Assembly (NCBI GenBank): GCA_964030475.1
Contig: CAXIPT010000010.1
Location: forward strand, 2,776,366-2,840,365
Length of the DNA: 64,000 bases
Source of the DNA: Tethya wilhelma
Taxonomy: Eukaryota > Porifera > Demospongiae > Tethyida > Tethyidae
Direction: 5' to 3'
Below, piece by piece: positions 34,703 to 44,763 of the stretch. The position numbers and the translations under genes were made by a program. The notes below the pieces were generated by a model. It saw nothing but the letters and a program-made list of their open reading frames with translations, was not told the DNA's origin and did not search any database. Within the stretch, counting starts at the first letter, position 1; each line of letters opens with the position of its first letter.

Positions 34703-36100
34703 ATAATTATACTTCCTATACCTTTATGTAACATATGCATACACTTGCACCTATCGCAGTGTGTTCAATCATAAAAAATTAAATAATTATTATTTATAAT
34801 TATTATTGACCTCTAACCTTTAACCTAGATGAGTGTCTTTCTAAATAATGTACAGTAATGGAGAGTTATTCGTCTTGGATTTGTCTAGGGGAGGTACGAC
34901 ACGGGTGCACCTTTGCTGAGCTGGAAAATGAGTGCACATGATCAACTCCTATTGTGAAGTTTTGTGGTCACATAATTGGAATGTAATTAACGGACTTGCC
35001 AGCTCAGCAAGGCACACTGATATTGTACCTCTGCTGGGTCTAACCAGAGGTCTAACAGTGACCATGATTGCATAGTTATTTAATATTTTAATATGCAGAT
35101 ATTGTTGTAAGATCTATGAGTTCTAAAGCGTTGTGTGCTTTGATAACAAGCCTTATAATCCAAAAGTTGCCGGAAATATCAACAGGAAAAGATACATAGC
35201 AATGTAGTCATTTAGCCCATTAAGTTATATTAACTGTGTGAAGAAGGACCTAAATTAAATACCACCCTATATATAACAATTATGTTATTAGCACAAAGCA
35301 AATCTCCATTTCTTATCACTTGGAATCACATGTTTCAGTTGAGATGTACACGGGTGCCTGTACCTAATTAATACCTCGGCCATTTGAGGTCCTCTGTATT
35401 ATTTAATGACTATGTATTAACTATGTATACCTTCCCTGTTGATGTTTCCATCAACTTTTGGATTAAATCGCTTGTTATCCAAAGCACACAATGCTTCAGG
35501 ACTCATACATCTTACAATATTAGTTTTTAAATCTCTGTATACTAAAATATTTAATACAATCTTTAATAACTATGCAAAACTTAACTCACTGATGGTCACT
35601 GTTAGCCCTAGACGAATCTAGAGACAAATCACTCTCCATCACTGTGCATTATTTAGAAAGACACTCAACTAGGCCTGAGGTCAGAGGTCAATAATAATAA
35701 GTTTAACTGATAATAATTCATTATTACACTTACTACGATAGTTGCAAGTGTATGCATGTGTTACATAAAGATATAGGAAGTATAGTTATAGTAAAATAAT
35801 GTTATCAATGATTAGTTACATTGTACAGCGCGGTCATAATCTAATTTCTCGCGGTCCGTGAGTAGACGCGAACACGGCACTTCGCGATCCGCGAGGCGGT
35901 ACAGTGCGGCGCGATCGCGGCACTTCGCGATCCGCGATGCGGCATAGCGCGGCGCTTCACGTACCTCGTCGCGGATTGCCCTTCACGTCTTCCGTAGCTT
36001 CCGTACCTCTCGGCTTCCATACGTACGATCCCATTCTACCGCGATATTCTCATGGAAACTCGTGGATGCCCGTGGGATTCCCAAGTTCAGTTTTAGACGG
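33919..36100. repeat. 2.18-kb near-identical duplication, copy 1
   Basis: This block recurs at 39032-41217. I noticed only a 4-base change in the TTAC/GTAC run near 33945 and one C/A difference near 34019. Copy 1 ends exactly at the N at 36101 and copy 2 begins exactly after the N at 39031. That pattern is expected from overlapping contig ends or two haplotypes rather than a genomic duplication. Confidence 0.9.
34891..35031. mobile_element. 141-base MITE, GAGGTAC ends
   Basis: The left side has GAGGTACGACAC, then TTTGCTGAGCTGG. The right side has CCAGCTCAGCAAGG, then ATTGTACCTC. These ends are inverted and the element is absent from the matching position of the other foldback arm. Confidence 0.65.
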
Positions 36101-36102
36101 NT

Positions 36103-36895
36103 GTATTTGATCTGCTAAGGTCAAAGGTTATGTTAGCCTTTTGATTAAATTTGTTTTTCTTCCTGTCGGGATCTGTCAATTTTCTTAATTTTTTATCAAA
36201 GTGTTCTTTAGTCATTCCTTAATACGTAGACACAACTTTATCTTGGGTCAACAATGGACTCCTGAAAAAGTGGCAATTTACTGGTTCAGGTCCTGAAAAT
36301 TGGCTGAATAAGCACATAGTTGGTAATATGAACAAGTAAATCAGTGACCTAAACAAGTAAATTACCACTTTATACTGGAATCCATTTTCAGCCCATGATA
36401 AAATTTTATTTACATATTAAGGAATGACTAAACAACACTTTGACAAAAATTAAGATTGACGATCAAGTAAGGTCAAAGGTTATGGCAACGTTTTGATTGA
36501 GTTTGTTCTACTTCCTGTCGGGATCCATTAATTTTCTTAATTTTTTGTCAAAGTATTGTTCAGTCATTCCTTAATATGTAGATAAAATTTTATTTCAGGC
36601 CGATAATGGGCTCCAGTAAAAAGTGGCAATTTACTTGCTTAGATCATTGATTTACTTAATTATTCATGTTACCAACTATGTGCTTATTCAACCAATTATC
36701 ATAACCTGAACCAGTAAATTGCCACTTTTACTGGAGCCCATTGTTGGCTCAAGATAAAATTTTGTCTACGTATTAAGGAATGACTAAAAAACACTTTGAC
36801 AAAAAATTAAGAAAATTGACAAATCCCGACAGGAAGAAAACAAACTTAATCAAAACATTAACATAACCTTGACCTTAGTGGATCAAATACATACT
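36103..36895. repeat. four-arm alternating inverted repeat
   Basis: Four related arms alternate in orientation: 36103-36300, 36330-36470, 36470-36665, and 36680-36895. Shared words are AAGGTCAAAGGTTATG, TTCCTGTCGGGATC, TAGTCATTCCTTAATA, AGTGGCAATTTACT and their complements (TATTAAGGAATGACTAA, CCCGACAGGAAG). Neighbouring arms can pair, as can the outer pair. It is non-coding. 36896-37200 has no other feature. Confidence 0.8.
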
Positions 36896-37203
36896 TGTAA
36901 GATATCATTTTGAAGCTTGTTTTAAGTGCTATTAGGAAATCTAGTTGGTTTCCCCATATCTTGCTCCTAGTTGAAGATAAAGTATATTTTGTACCAGAGT
37001 AAGTTAATAATTGCAAAATATCAAAAATTTAACCTATTATAACTCAGAAGCCATACAACATTGGAGCAAAAAAATTGTTGTGGTTTTACATCTCATGATA
37101 CACTATGTACACACTAACTTTGGATAAAATCTGAGGACATGCGTCATTTTTTTGTGTTGATCCCACATGGAATGACCCTATTCGATGTGACTTTTTAATG
37201 TAT

Positions 37204-38160
37204 CATACGTACAATAGTACGTATTGTAGGAATGGGCCACCTGTCCCATAATACAATACAAAATGTTGGTCACTATAAAAATCTAGTCAAGCAAAATTAA
37301 ACCTTCAAATTTGCTCAGAGGCTCTTACTGACAGATCATCAACTGCTTGCAAGGCCTAAAACTCACAAAAACTTTCCTTAGCACTCGTAGAGAGCGCTAT
37401 AGTGGGAAGCCACCATAGTGTCATTTTTGTTCTGATGTACGTACTTACTTCCTAACTGACTTACTTGAAAAGGATTTCCAGAAAACCAGAATGTGTTGAG
37501 CCAACTTTGACAGCACAAAGTAAGTTCTTTTTATGGGTACTACATTCCTTGATACTCGTTTTCATCTTAAATAGGCCTGAACAAAAACTAGAAAGCTTTG
37601 AAACTTAGTGTATAAATTCATGTACTACAATGCAGCCATATCGTTGTAGGTAGAATTCAAGGTCATTATCTATCGACGTTGCACTATTATGTGCATGTGC
37701 ATTAGCGCCCTCCAGCATAATACAATGTCGTGCTGCTACTCAAGCTTTTTGTAGGGACTAACCAGTCTCTAATAGCCTCCACACTATAGTATTGAAAAAA
37801 TTGAACGAACAAGTAGTAAAAATTTCAAAAAAATAAGTAGTGTAGGAATGGATCATGCGGTAAAAGTATTGAAACAAGGCATGTCTCAATTTCGGCACAT
37901 GACTACTTCATATTTTATGCCCAACTCTTGGCCTGCAGTCCAGTTTAAGTTACCTGTCTGTTATAGCTCCATTGCTTAGCCAACTGATTAGTAGGAATTT
38001 GCAATAATAAGCTATGTAACCCATTTAGGACACTGAGGATCCATATGAGGGATCAAAAAATAAAATGAAGTAGTCATGTGCCGAAATTGAGACATGTCTT
38101 GTTCCAATACTTTTATAGCACTGCCCATTCTTACACTACTTATTTTTTTGAAATTTTAAC
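37204..38160 (+). mobile_element. B-A composite repeat, forward
   Basis: It starts CATACGTACAATAGTACGTA and ends TGAAATTTTAACTATTTG. Arm B and palindrome A are both full length. The cassette is decayed (TCAAGGTCATT, GACGTTG, TGTGCATGTGCATTAG). Its GGTCACTATAAAAATCTAG segment gives the uninterrupted form of the insertion site seen at 52071/53088. Confidence 0.8.
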
Positions 38161-38321
38161 TATTTGTAAATAGAACTTACTAGATCTGCTGTACAAAAAA
38201 ATTCAATCTGAATAGTGTTTATAGCAGAAAAATAAGTTAGCACTACAACATTGAAATTACCCCTGCTTTAAAATTGCCCTACCTTACTTTAAATGAATAC
38301 AAAGGTACATAGAAATTTAGT

Positions 38322-38639
38322 TACTTTGTACAGTCAAAGCTGGCTCTATGCTTTATTAATTTGTTTGTTTCTCTGGAGTTGTGTTCAAGTAAGCAGTCAG
38401 TTAAAAGTAAGAATGAGCAAGAATGCACTAGTGTGGCTTTGTGTCTAATGCCCTCTCCAAGTGCTCTGGGGATTTTTGATAAGTTTCGTTGTTGCATGCG
38501 GTAAGAAGAGTGTCAGAAAGAGCTTCTTGGCAAGTTTGAAGGCTTATTTACCTATCGTTTACTAAACATTTATTAGTGTAGACATTTGTATTGTGTCTAT
38601 GGGACAGTCAGCCCATTCACACTACTATGCCTATGATAG
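38322..38639 (-). mobile_element. B arm fragment, reverse orientation
   Basis: It contains TTGTATTGTGTCTATGGGAC and GTCAGCCCATTC at its right end, and TACTTTGTACAGTCAAAGC at its left. It is diverged. From 38640 to 39030 only a 30-base B terminus (ATCATATGTACAGTAGTACA, about 38818) is recognisable. Confidence 0.6.
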
Positions 38640-39031
38640 AGAAAAAAATAAGTCTTGAATGCAGGTGAAGTCACTACGACATGACCAAGATATGTATCAT
38701 GAATTCTTAGTCCAATTAATATTAATTAAATCTCTAATAATGGACTCTCTGAAAAGCAGGCAACTCGGAGTCTGTACAGATGACAGAGTTTGTGCCCCTG
38801 ATTGATTTCACTGTTATCATATGTACAGTAGTACATATAGTAGGAATGCCGTTTCAAATTTCAATTCAATTTTTTGAAGGCCTTCCAATTATAAATTTGC
38901 AGCCTCCAAGATTGTTGGATAGGCTGAGTAGTGTCCATTGATATGAATAATCAAGCTATATCTGTCCTCATTTTGATGCAAAATTGAAATAAAGAAGTTC
39001 GATATTTGTATTGTAAATCATGGGTAAAAAN

Positions 39032-41217
39032 ATTTTTGTTCATCTAACTTACTTACGTACTTACTTACGTACTTCCTAACTGACTTACTTGAAAAGGATT
39101 TCCACAGAACCAGAATGTGTTGAGCCAACTTTGACAGCACAAAGTAAGTTCTTTTCATAGGTACTACATTCCTTGATACTCGTTTTGATCATAAATAGGC
39201 CTAAACAAAAACTAGAAAGCTTTGAAACTTAGTATATAAATTCATGTATATACTACAATGCAGCCATCTTTGTAGGTAGAGTTCAAAGGTCATTCACGTG
39301 GCATTATTATGCGCATGCGCATTAGCCTCTTTTAGCATAAAGTAGTGCATGTAGCCTCTACTCAAGCTTTTTGTAGGGACTAACCAGTCTCTAATAGTCT
39401 CCATACTGTAGTGTTAAAAAAAGTGAATGAACAAGTAGTAAAAATTTCAAAAAAATAAATAGTGTAGGAATGGGCAGTGCATTAAAAAGTATTGGAACAA
39501 GGCATGTCTCAATTTCGGCACATGACTACTTAATTTTATACCCAACTCTTGGCTGGTAGTCCAGTTTAAGTTACCTGTTTGTTTTAGTTTACTCCACAGC
39601 ATAGCCAACTGATTAGTAGGAATTTGAACCAATGCAAAAATAAGCTATGATATTATTGTCGCACATGCATCATTGGATTTATGACACTGAGGATCCATAT
39701 GCATGAGGGATCAAGAATAAAAATGAAGTAGTCATGTGCCGAAATTGAGACATGCCTTGTTCCAATACTTTTTAATGCACTGCCCATTCCTACACTATTT
39801 ATTTTTTGAAATTTTTACTATAATTATACTTCCTATACCTTTATGTAACATATGCATACACTTGCACCTATCGCAGTGTGTTCAATCATAAAAAATTAAA
39901 TAATTATTATTTATAATTATTATTGACCTCTAACCTTTAACCTAGATGAGTGTCTTTCTAAATAATGTACAGTAATGGAGAGTTATTCGTCTTGGATTTG
40001 TCTAGGGGAGGTACGACACGGGTGCACCTTTGCTGAGCTGGAAAATGAGTGCACATGATCAACTCCTATTGTGAAGTTTTGTGGTCACATAATTGGAATG
40101 TAATTAACGGACTTGCCAGCTCAGCAAGGCACACTGATATTGTACCTCTGCTGGGTCTAACCAGAGGTCTAACAGTGACCATGATTGCATAGTTATTTAA
40201 TATTTTAATATGCAGATATTGTTGTAAGATCTATGAGTTCTAAAGCGTTGTGTGCTTTGATAACAAGCCTTATAATCCAAAAGTTGCCGGAAATATCAAC
40301 AGGAAAAGATACATAGCAATGTAGTCATTTAGCCCATTAAGTTATATTAACTGTGTGAAGAAGGACCTAAATTAAATACCACCCTATATATAACAATTAT
40401 GTTATTAGCACAAAGCAAATCTCCATTTCTTATCACTTGGAATCACATGTTTCAGTTGAGATGTACACGGGTGCCTGTACCTAATTAATACCTCGGCCAT
40501 TTGAGGTCCTCTGTATTATTTAATGACTATGTATTAACTATGTATACCTTCCCTGTTGATGTTTCCATCAACTTTTGGATTAAATCGCTTGTTATCCAAA
40601 GCACACAATGCTTCAGGACTCATACATCTTACAATATTAGTTTTTAAATCTCTGTATACTAAAATATTTAATACAATCTTTAATAACTATGCAAAACTTA
40701 ACTCACTGATGGTCACTGTTAGCCCTAGACGAATCTAGAGACAAATCACTCTCCATCACTGTGCATTATTTAGAAAGACACTCAACTAGGCCTGAGGTCA
40801 GAGGTCAATAATAATAAGTTTAACTGATAATAATTCATTATTACACTTACTACGATAGTTGCAAGTGTATGCATGTGTTACATAAAGATATAGGAAGTAT
40901 AGTTATAGTAAAATAATGTTATCAATGATTAGTTACATTGTACAGCGCGGTCATAATCTAATTTCTCGCGGTCCGTGAGTAGACGCGAACACGGCACTTC
41001 GCGATCCGCGAGGCGGTACAGTGCGGCGCGATCGCGGCACTTCGCGATCCGCGATGCGGCATAGCGCGGCGCTTCACGTACCTCGTCGCGGATTGCCCTT
41101 CACGTCTTCCGTAGCTTCCGTACCTCTCGGCTTCCATACGTACGATCCCATTCTACCGCGATATTCTCATGGAAACTCGTGGATGCCCGTGGGATTCCCA
41201 AGTTCAGTTTTAGACGG
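39032..41217. repeat. 2.18-kb near-identical duplication, copy 2
   Basis: This is the same content as 33919-36100: most of a B-A repeat (to 39819), the small MITE, the loop and the right arm of the giant foldback. Unlike copy 1 it continues without a gap into the transposase relic at 41219, so this is probably the true continuation of the foldback locus. Confidence 0.9.
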
Positions 41218-41218
41218 G

Positions 41219-42850
41219 ACACTGCTACAGGAAATGGGTTTTGGTCTAACAAAGGATCTTGTGGGAATAGTTATTAAAGATTATTTGAAAGACCTGCCAT
41301 TTAGGCCAAATCCTTTATTTTAAGGATGGTGTTCCTGGTCGGGACCTCAGTGTCCGCAAACCACAGCATTTGCTGATGCATCGAGTAGTTTCAGCAACAG
41401 AAGAAGTACTAAGTAGTTGGTTTGCATGTGTGAGTGAAGAGTGAAGTGTTCAAGGAGGCAGGGATAGACTCACTCAAACAAGAGGAGCTTCAGAAGCGCT
41501 TATGGAATTGTGATGAGACCAGATTCTGTACTTCTGCAACTGTGAAGAAAATACTCGCTAGACGAGGACAAAAGGATGTGCACAAGACAGTTGGAGGTAG
41601 TTGACATGAATTCATTATTGTGCTAGGTGCTGGATATGTAGACGGAACTCATCTAGTACCTCCTTATGTGGTCTACAAAAGCAAAAACCTTTGGGCAAGA
41701 TGAATGAGTGTGGACCTACTGGAACACTGTCTACTGTAGTGTGTCTGACAGTGGGTGGATGGAAAGCAGTAATTTTCTCCAGTGGTTCAAGAAAATATTT
41801 CTACCAGCTCTTCAAGCTAAACCAGCCATTCTCTTTTTTGATGGTCATCACTCCCATTTATCACTTAAATTGATCAAGATTGCATGAGAGAATAATGTTC
41901 ACATGATATGCTTTCCTCCTCATTGTACACACATCATTTAACCCTCGGATATGTCAGTGTTTGGTACTGTAAAGGCTTCTTGGAGAATGGTGCTGAAACA
42001 GCACCAAATTGATACTTGTGCAAAAGTTGTTACTAAAGAAAATTTCCCAGCTCTCATTGCAAAATTGTGGGAAGTTTCATTTCTTCCTCAGCATTTAAAA
42101 ATGGCTTCAAAAAGTGTGGTCTATGTCCAGTAAATAAAGAGACAATTCCAGCTTGTAAACTAACCAAAGCTGAGCTTCACAAAGCACCAGAAGAACAACC
42201 TGATGTCACAAGCCACGCTGAAAATGAAGTTGAAGCTCATTTACATGTTGAAGTTGTGACCCTCTCCGGAGAATGTACTGTCAATAATTCTGTAATCCCT
42301 ATTCGGCTGCATTTGAGAGGCTATTTTGCCCAACTACTTCAGAAGAATAAACAAGGACATAAGCGTGCCAATCAAAAGCAGAAGGTTAAGCCAAAGTTCT
42401 ATGGTGAAGCACTTACCATGGATGAATTCTATGAGAGGGCTCTTGCAAAAGAAACAAAAAAAGAAGAAGAACAGAGAAAGAAAGATACTAAGGAAGCTAG
42501 GAAGAAGGCTGCTAGTGAAAAGAAGGGAAAAAGTCACAAAGATTCATGCCTGTAGTCCAACAAAGTACTCACCTTTGAAATTAAAGAAGCAGAAAACTCC
42601 ACCAGTGTCTCCTCAAGCAAAAAACAACAGTTCTGAATCCACTGCCTCTAATTTATCAAGTGATGATACTGGAGTTTGTGAAGAGTGTGCAGGTTATTAT
42701 AGAGATGTCAACCATCTTGTAAGACAGTCATGGATGGGTGTGATTCTTGTAATAAATGGTTCCACTCAAAGTGTATTGGTTTAGAAAAATACCAGAAGGT
42801 TTTTGGAGTTGCAAATATTGTGTAGGAAACTAGTGACACTATAGAATATG
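41219..42850 (+). pseudogene. pogo/Tigger-type DDE transposase with PHD-like C-terminus, broken
   Basis: Blocks of a DDE_1 (CENP-B/pogo-type) transposase occur in order on the plus strand in shifting frames. They are KDLVGIVIKDYLKD with DGVPGRD and RKPQHLLMHR (41240-41400), WNCDETRFCT (first catalytic Asp, 41503), FFDGHHSHLSLKLIKIA (second Asp, about 41832), PSDMSVFGTVKASWR (third Asp region, about 41945) and AFKNGFKKCGLCPVNKETI (about 42090). A Lys/Glu-rich coil follows (42340-42540). The last module is CEECAGYYRD (42678) then, after a one-base shift, CDSCNKWFHSKC and FWSCKYC: a PHD-like zinc finger. At least four frameshifts or stops and a small deletion after DGVPGRD show the copy is dead. 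Terminal inverted repeats were not identified. Confidence 0.8.
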
Positions 42851-43576
42851 TTCATTGTGTGTATATTGTTTATATCCTTGAAATAGTGCAGATTAAAGTG
42901 GAAAAACATAGTTTGTAAAACCGTCCAAATTGCCCCATCAGCAAAAAATGAATCATTGATAAACTTTAACCTCCTACGTGACGTCAGAACTTGTTGCAGC
43001 AAGAGCTATAATATGTTTGTTATCTTCAGCATACAGGCTTTCAGATTCACCAAAGGTTTGACTTTAATGTTACTCCTTGGAGATTGGCAAGAGGATTTAA
43101 AAATTTAGTCGAAATTCACCCATTTACCTTACAAAAGCAATAGGAAAGTATTCTGTCTGCCAACTCTCTATATAGACATAGCGTTTAGTTTGCCAGCTCT
43201 AATCTTGTTTGCAAGCATAACTGGAGCAGGCAAACACTTAGCGGGGAGTTTTTCAGAGCTCTGTGATGAAATATTTGGTCCCCATCCTGGGACCATGAAT
43301 TTGCAGCCACTGATGGTCCCCAGACTCAACTTGTTTTTTTTTTTCTTTTACCAGTTTCAGCCCATCCTTACCCTATCCCTATTCTTAGACTTAGCCTTAA
43401 TTAATGCAGTAAAAAAATAGGGAAGGGGGACTGTCAGTAGCAGCAACAAATGGTCCAGGGGGACCACCTATGGTATGACAGCACTAACTCGCGAGTACTA
43501 CTACAAGTAATTAAGTTCAGAATGATGTCATTGTTTATATAGTTAAATCTAGTTCTAGTTCCAGCTCTATTCTATA
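42851..43576. other. non-coding stretch
   Basis: I see no gene. A short T-rich open frame near 43190-43420 is not family-like. Confidence 0.4.
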
Positions 43577-44544
43577 CAAGTAGTAAAAATTTTATAAAAA
43601 TGAGAAGTGTAGGAATGGTAGTGCGGTAAAAAGCAATGAAACAAGGCAAGTCTCTGAATTTCGGCACATGACTACTTCATTTTCATGAGTCAATTGCAAG
43701 TTTGAATTCCATCATTCAATGATAATAATTGTCAGCCATTTGGTTCATGCAAGCAATCACTTGATTAATAATAACAAGCATGTAGAATGTAGGTACACAG
43801 TAACGTATGAGAGTTGGGTACAAAAAATGAAGTAGTCATGTGCCGAAATTCAGAGACTTGCCTTGTTTCATTGCTTTTTACCGCACTGCCCATTCCTACA
43901 CTTCTCATTTTTATAAAATTTTTACTACTTGTTCATTCACTTTTTTAAACACTAAGGTGCTCAATTGCATGGAGACAATCACACAGCAGAGACTAGTCAA
44001 TCTCTACAAAAACCAGCAGACTTTAGTGTACATTTGATGCGCATGCGCGTGCATTATATGCAGGCAACCACGTGGTCTATTGACGACCTTTACCTACATC
44101 AAAATGGCTAAATAAAAAGTACAGTATTTTATACCAAGAGTTTCAAAGCTGCCTAGATTTTGTTTGCTGCCTTTTCGCCAGCAAACGAGTCGAAAAGGAC
44201 GTACTGTGCATGAAATGAAGTCCCACTATATGCTCAAAATTGGCTCAATGCCTTTTGTTTGTCTGGAAATCGCGTTCAAGTAAGTCAGTTAGGAAGGAAG
44301 GAAGGAAGGAAGGGGAGAACAAAATTGCACTTTTGTGGCTTCTCGCCAGTGCTCCCTCCAGAGTGCTCTAGAAACTTTCTGCCTGTTTTCTTGGTTAATA
44401 CAGTAAGTAAACTGTCTGGGGGAGGCTATGAAATGCATTTGAAGGCTTAGCTTTCTTTCCCTGAAAGTTTATAAGCATGAACATTTTGTATTGTGTCAAT
44501 GGGACAGTCGGCCCATTCCTACTATACGTACTACCGTACGTATG
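43577..44544 (-). mobile_element. B-A composite repeat, reverse, full length
   Basis: Palindrome A covers 43577-43935 (AAGTGTAGGAATGG, TGCCCATTCCTACACTT). Reverse arm B runs to CCGTACGTATG at 44544, with GGGACAGTCGGCCCATTCC just inside. The cassette is present in a variant form (GATGCGCATGCGCGTGC, AACCACGTGGTC). A GGAA tetranucleotide run lies at 44290-44315. It ends about 220 bases before the start codon of the Calx-beta gene. Confidence 0.8.
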
Positions 44545-44763
44545 ATAGTCTAAAGAAAGGCTCAGAGAGTGCAAAGTTTAAGTCTAGTTTAAGCGGTGCA
44601 TGAGTTTATGGAGAAAAACACTGGCAAAGTGTTTAGGGCCAAAGATTTTTTGTTGACAGTTGTGACAGAAGAAACAGAGTATTAAAGCAGCCTTGTATTT
44701 GTTGAATTGAGATATTTCTTTACACATAGGGGAAAAGGAGAATCAGGCTTGGAGCATAACATT

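Larger units (their letters stand above)
33467..36022. mobile_element. giant GC-rich-ended foldback element with nested insertions
   Basis: The left arm is 33467-33700 plus 34703-35220. The right arm is about 35420-36022 in inverted order. Outer ends are GC-rich with repeated GATCGCG and GCGATCCGCG words (GGATCGCGAAGTGCCG at left, CGGCACTTCGCGATCC at right). Inner parts are AT-rich (GATAACATTATTTTACTAT against ATAGTAAAATAATGTTATC; GAGTGTCTTTCTAAATAATG against CATTATTTAGAAAGACACTC). The left arm is interrupted by a B-A repeat (33701-34702) and a small MITE (34891-35031). Removing both restores pairing with the right arm. No protein is encoded. Confidence 0.85.

Noticed and set aside
42334..42537. 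Minus-strand Phe/Ser-rich frame opposite the transposase tail
   Set aside because: It is the antisense shadow of the Lys/Glu-rich coil of the pogo-type relic.
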